This document shows, in pieces, positions 15,678 through 19,151 of a stretch of 19,151 nucleotides of DNA; position 1 is the stretch's first letter; each line of letters opens with the position of its first letter. The position numbers and the translations under genes are program-made. Below the pieces are notes generated by a model. That model saw only the letters and a program-made list of their open reading frames with translations. It had not been told where the DNA came from and made no database searches. The stretch is from an uncultured Bacteroidales bacterium (GTDB lineage: Bacteria > Bacteroidota > Bacteroidia > Bacteroidales > UBA932): positions 1 to 19,151 of the forward strand of contig CAMEBJ010000005.1 of assembly GCA_945912085.1 (NCBI GenBank), given 5' to 3'.

Positions 15678-17600
15678 TTATAAAATATTCTTACCAATCT
15701 TTTTATATTCCTTCAAGTCTGCCTTTGTTGCCGGAATGAAGTGCATCGCAGCACCGCCCTTTGGAAGAAGTTTGAATGTCAGGATCTGGCCTGAGCGTAC
15801 AATCCAGCGAGTACATTTTACCTTTGTCGGAGAATCGGATGAAGGGTCATCGGTGTAGGCTCTGAGCACATAGTCCTTTCCCGGCTCAAGGAACGAAGTC
15901 GGAACCTGAAGGGTGCGGCCTTCATCATTTGTAATGGCTCCGGAAAACCATTCCTTACCGCTGCGACGCGCAATCACCGTATGTTCCCCGATTGCATCAT
16001 CCACGACCTTGGTGTCGTCCCAGACAGTAGGGACGTTGTCGAAGAACTCAAGTTCAGGAACCTCCTTGATGTTGTCCGGCTTGTCGTACCAGTAGAGTGT
16101 CTGGAGCGGAGAGAAGAAGAGCACAGGGAAGGTCAGCTGGTGGGCGTGAGTGTTCTTGATTCTATTGTCGAAGTAGCAGACGGTGTAGTCACCTGCTCCG
16201 CAGAGCATACGGGTAAACGGAAGGATTGTGTTGTGCGTAGCTGAAGGAAATTCTTCATTTCCTCTTATACCCTCCTGGGTCAGAAGGTTCGGATATGTTC
16301 TTGAATAACCGGTAGGACGGTATTCGTCGTGGATATTCACCATCAGATGGTTGTCTGCAGCAAGGCGGACAAGCGAATGTACCCAGTCGGCCCAGTGCTG
16401 GGAAGTGAACTGAACGAAGCCGAATTTCACACCGGCAAGTCCCCATTCCTTATACACCGGAAAGATTTCCGCGGCCTGTTTCTGGAGGGCGTGCTGGTTA
16501 ACATATACCCAGACACCTACTCCCTTTGATTTCCCGTACTCGACGACCTTTTTCATATCAATCGGAGCCACGACCTCTTTCGCGTCAGAATTGAAGTCGA
16601 AGGACGGGCCGTACCATTTCCAGTCGTAGAGGATGTAGTTCATATTGTGAGCTGCACAGAAGTCAATGCATTTCAATGAGTTCTCCGTCGTGAGGGTAGT
16701 CTCGCGGATAATCTTGCCCGGACGAATCCAGCTTTCGTCCGCAATCTTTGAGGCTTCGTTGAGGTTCAGGAAGATGTCGTTGTTTTCCAGAAGGCCTCCG
16801 AGCCTGTCAGAAACCATTATCACCCTCCAGGGGAAGGCGTAAGGAGTCACAAGATCGGTGGCATTGTCATTCAGGGCAGTGACAATCGTGTTCTTCATCT
16901 CCTTTGACAAGGTAAACTTGCAACGCGGGAAATCCACCTGCCCGGCCTCACCCAATGCTGCATAGAGACCTTCCTCGATGCACAGAGTCAGAGGTCTTTC
17001 TGCCTCCTCGCTCCAGTTCTCGAGTGGAAGCAGTTCGTAAGGTGCCTGTGCCCAGGCTGCGTGCCAGGCGCGGGTGCCTTCCGGGAAAGTGAAATTGGTG
17101 TTTTCTGCCAGAACCCTGTGATAGATAGCGTCCGGGTGCATCGGCAGGATGTAGCGGAGGGCTATACCCTCATCGTATGCCCTGACTTCGATGTCCAGAC
17201 GGTATTTTGACGCATCATTTTTCACAAAATGAAGGACGATGCCATTGAAGGCGTCCCTGACCGATGACCGTTCTCCATAAGGGTTGTGCCAGACAGTGTC
17301 CCTGCTGAAAGTCTCGGCGGAATCGAAGGCCAGATTGTCAAACCACTTCCCTGTCTTTTCCGCCTTCTTCGCAAGGGCATTCTCCCACACGTGATTGTCG
17401 AATGTCACGTCAAGGACGGAAGGAAGGATAACAGGCTTGCCGCAATAGCTTGTCTGATATGTAACAGACATCCTTCCGTCAGTCGCCGACGCCGTGATTC
17501 CGGCCGTCTGCTTCCCGTCGGGAGATTCCACCTTGAAACTTTGGGCCGACACAACCATCGGCAACACACACGCAAAAAAGAGTACAATATTCCGCTTCAT
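15678..17600 (-). CDS. Glycoside hydrolase family 97, inverting type
   Basis: Exported alpha-glycosidase of family 97, the family of SusB. From the ATG at 17600 it has 640 residues with a signal peptide (MKRNIVLFFACVLPMVVSAQ). The frame is open upstream to 17648, but those extra residues spoil the signal peptide. A beta-supersandwich N-terminal domain leads into a TIM barrel and a C-terminal beta domain. Key stretches are GVKFGFVQ (G394), HDEYRPTG (D425, E426), RTYPNLLTQEGIRGNE (E443, E449) and THAHQLTFPVLFFSPLQ. Retaining members carry an Asp nucleophile where this protein has G394, so an inverting mechanism is expected. E449 fits the acid of both types. The substrate is probably an alpha-linked hexose; glucose or galactose cannot be told apart. 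Confidence 0.92.
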   Translation of the reverse strand: MKRNIVLFFACVLPMVVSAQSFKVESPDGKQTAGITASATDGRMSVTYQTSYCGKPVILPSVLDVTFDNHVWENALAKKAEKTGKWFDNLAFDSAETFSRDTVWHNPYGERSSVRDAFNGIVLHFVKNDASKYRLDIEVRAYDEGIALRYILPMHPDAIYHRVLAENTNFTFPEGTRAWHAAWAQAPYELLPLENWSEEAERPLTLCIEEGLYAALGEAGQVDFPRCKFTLSKEMKNTIVTALNDNATDLVTPYAFPWRVIMVSDRLGGLLENNDIFLNLNEASKIADESWIRPGKIIRETTLTTENSLKCIDFCAAHNMNYILYDWKWYGPSFDFNSDAKEVVAPIDMKKVVEYGKSKGVGVWVYVNQHALQKQAAEIFPVYKEWGLAGVKFGFVQFTSQHWADWVHSLVRLAADNHLMVNIHDEYRPTGYSRTYPNLLTQEGIRGNEEFPSATHNTILPFTRMLCGAGDYTVCYFDNRIKNTHAHQLTFPVLFFSPLQTLYWYDKPDNIKEVPELEFFDNVPTVWDDTKVVDDAIGEHTVIARRSGKEWFSGAITNDEGRTLQVPTSFLEPGKDYVLRAYTDDPSSDSPTKVKCTRWIVRSGQILTFKLLPKGGAAMHFIPATKADLKEYKKIGKNIL

Positions 17601-17645
17601 AATGAAAATGTTTCCAAAAGACATAATTATTAACGGACAGCAATG

Positions 17646-17653
17646 CAAAAGTA
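17646..17653 (-). promoter_or_regulatory. Possible promoter -7 box ahead of GH97
   Basis: TACTTTTG on the minus strand fits TAnnTTTG and lies about 45 bases before the GH97 ATG, in the 82-base gap after the alpha/beta-hydrolase gene. No -33 TTTG was found. It could allow the GH97-lyase-GH28 part to be transcribed alone. Confidence 0.3.
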
Positions 17654-17682
17654 CTCATTTAAGATGTAATATAATGATGTTG

Positions 17683-18903
17683 TTACTTTGCAGTATCAGT
17701 AATCAGCTGGACATTGAGTTCCTGAACAGCGGATTTGTAGGTCTTGTCACCTTCAGCTTCAATGCAGAGAGTTATGCCTGTCCACAGACGTTTCGGATCC
17801 TTCCCGAAGTAGGTCGTGTTCACTTTGAATGTGTTCGGAGCAACTTGCTCAGCGGGACCGCTTATCAGCACTATTCTTGGCTTGACGGCTGCGTGATGGC
17901 TGCTGTGCCTTGTCATTGTAGAATCCACGAAGACGGGATTGAGGGTAAGAATTTCACCGCTCAGGCGGATATTCATCTTTATGTGCCTGTCATGTTGATA
18001 TTCAATAAGTTTCCCGTCTATCTCCGCACTTACCCACTGGCGTTTCCGGCCTTGGTTTTCCTGATAAATCTGTTTTGTTAGCGCTACCATTTCCTCATCC
18101 TGATACCAGAACTGTTCGTGCGGATCCTGACTTTCGTGTCCATCCTGAAACCATCTTGAATAATGGCATCCTTCTTCAGGACGAGGATTGTCGAGTGCTT
18201 TTTCAATGAAAAGCGCAATGTAGTCGATGGTATGGCGGCAAAGGTCGAAGTGACCTCTTCCAGCATCGCACAAGAATGAAATCCTGCTGTCCGGATACAT
18301 CATCTGAAATGCCAGTGCCGGAAGAAGACGTGCTTCCCACCACTCATACTCGCCAATTATCATCAGACTTGGAATTTTGTCGATGTTCCTGGTACGCCCC
18401 CATTCGACATTTGCCCGTCCGTAACCGCAAAGGTTGGTGCGGGGAGCATCTCCGTGGTAGGAAATGATGCAGAGGGTACGGTCTGGATTCCACGCAGCGA
18501 AGTTCCACGGAAAGGTTGCCTGAGCGGAATGTCCGAACGGTATCACCGGTGCAGATGCAATTTCCGGATGTCCGGTGCCATCAGCAAAATCCAGCATTAT
18601 CTTCTCGAATCTTTCCTGACATCCCGAGGTTACATCCCAGTTCTGCGAACCTCTCTGTATGAATGCCATAGCCACTCCGAGGGAGTCCATCCGAGAGCAG
18701 AATACCGCATCTCTGAAGAGGACTTCTTCAGTCATATTTTGGTGGCAATACAGTACGGCGCGCACCTGTTTCTGCCCACGAGGGAGGCGTATAAGCGAGC
18801 GTTCTCCCTCCGTGCCACTGCTATAGTCAAAATAAACCACACCCTGACCGAATGATGTTATTGCAGTCAGGGTCAAAATGAGTGTAACAAAAAATCTATT
18901 CAC
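17683..18903 (-). CDS. Secreted alpha/beta-hydrolase-like protein (possible carbohydrate esterase)
   Basis: Probable exported serine hydrolase; its substrate is unknown. The start is a GTG at 18903, one base after the GH92 stop (TAATGTG), which gives a good signal peptide (MNRFFVTLILTLTAITSFGQ). The overlapping ATG in another frame stops at once. The 406-residue protein shows a nucleophile elbow PFGHSAQA with S126, and a likely catalytic His in GRGHFDL (H218). The third member is less sure: the usual Asp position after strand seven reads IIGEYEWWE, so a Glu (E185 or E187) may act. A C-terminal region of about 130 residues from 270 on has an ISGPAEQ.. beta-rich pattern and may be a sandwich domain. 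Among glycosidase genes it may be a glycan esterase, but this is inference. Confidence 0.7.
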   Translation of the reverse strand: MNRFFVTLILTLTAITSFGQGVVYFDYSSGTEGERSLIRLPRGQKQVRAVLYCHQNMTEEVLFRDAVFCSRMDSLGVAMAFIQRGSQNWDVTSGCQERFEKIMLDFADGTGHPEIASAPVIPFGHSAQATFPWNFAAWNPDRTLCIISYHGDAPRTNLCGYGRANVEWGRTRNIDKIPSLMIIGEYEWWEARLLPALAFQMMYPDSRISFLCDAGRGHFDLCRHTIDYIALFIEKALDNPRPEEGCHYSRWFQDGHESQDPHEQFWYQDEEMVALTKQIYQENQGRKRQWVSAEIDGKLIEYQHDRHIKMNIRLSGEILTLNPVFVDSTMTRHSSHHAAVKPRIVLISGPAEQVAPNTFKVNTTYFGKDPKRLWTGITLCIEAEGDKTYKSAVQELNVQLITDTAK

Positions 18904-18904
18904 A

Positions 18905-19151
18905 TTAATAGGATTTCATCGACATAGCCACTCCCCATTTCTTTGCCGGCTTCGGTCCCATCTGAAGGACAAGTGTGCCTCCTTTCACAAGATCTTTGTG
19001 AGAGATTGTGCATTTGTTCCAGGGTTGACCGTTGAGGCTTGCGTTCTGGATATACATATTTTTATCAGAATTGTTCCTGGTCTCAATCTCAAACGATTCT
19101 CCTTCGTAATACTTTCCGTTGAGTCTGATTGTGATTTTGTCAAAGATTGGT
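18905..19151 (-). CDS. Glycoside hydrolase family 92 (alpha-mannosidase), C-terminal end
   Basis: Only the last 82 codons, up to the TAA at 18907-18905, are in the window. The rest lies beyond the right edge. The visible end shows the pattern typical of the GH92 C-terminal domain: IRLNGKYYEGE, then NMYIQNASLNGQPWNKC, ISHKDLVKGGTLVLQMG and PKPAKKWGV. GH92 enzymes are calcium-dependent exo-acting alpha-mannosidases, usually exported. Because the catalytic barrel is out of view, activity and linkage cannot be judged. The next gene starts one base after its stop, so the two are surely in one transcript. Confidence 0.8.
   Translation of the reverse strand, partial: PIFDKITIRLNGKYYEGESFEIETRNNSDKNMYIQNASLNGQPWNKCTISHKDLVKGGTLVLQMGPKPAKKWGVAMSMKSY

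Noticed and set aside
17494..18081. Open frame of 195 codons on the plus strand with Cys-rich and hydrophobic parts
   Set aside because: It overlaps the start of GH97 and the end of the alpha/beta-hydrolase antisense, with no domain or promoter support.

Overview
The window reads as chromosomal DNA of a member of the Bacteroidales, probably a gut or rumen type. Grounds: several lipoprotein signal peptides ending in a Cys box, promoter-like TAnnTTTG (-7) boxes in place of E. coli -10 boxes, few Shine-Dalgarno sites, a GH97/GH92 sugar-degradation cluster, a YfhO-type membrane protein and an AAA/DUF4143 ATPase. No tRNA, rRNA, CRISPR array or transposase gene was found. The exact genus cannot be told from the sequence alone.

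Region 1 (1-5055, all minus strand): mutS, then a small unrecognised lipoprotein, an RND-efflux periplasmic adaptor lipoprotein, and the N-terminal 272 codons of the RND permease, which runs off the left edge. Spacing is tight (adaptor and permease overlap by one base), and a perfect -7 box lies between mutS and the lipoprotein, so the efflux part may also be transcribed on its own.

Region 2 (5056-6973): an AT-rich stretch holding one gene, an AAA_14/DUF4143 ATPase on the minus strand. It is bracketed by short repeats. Two copies of a 23-bp repeat lie 33 bp apart between the ATPase and the divergent glycosyltransferase. A related inverted copy, and three copies of a 12-mer that can form mutually exclusive hairpins, lie just past the ATPase stop. 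This is the most unusual part of the window and may be a horizontally acquired module.

Region 3 (6974-10955, plus strand): a GT4-type glycosyltransferase followed by a large YfhO-family polytopic membrane protein, probably acting together in cell-surface glycan or lipid-linked sugar transfer.

Region 4 (10995-19151, all minus strand): a carbohydrate-degradation cluster. In transcription order it holds the C-terminus of a GH92 alpha-mannosidase, a secreted alpha/beta-hydrolase, a GH97 enzyme of the inverting type, a heparinase II/III-like polysaccharide lyase, a GH28-like beta-helix enzyme, and an SDR oxidoreductase with its own promoter. The mix of an exo-mannosidase, an alpha-glycosidase, a lyase, a GH28-like enzyme and a possible esterase suggests a uronate-containing branched glycan. 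The transporter (SusCD) and regulator are not in view.
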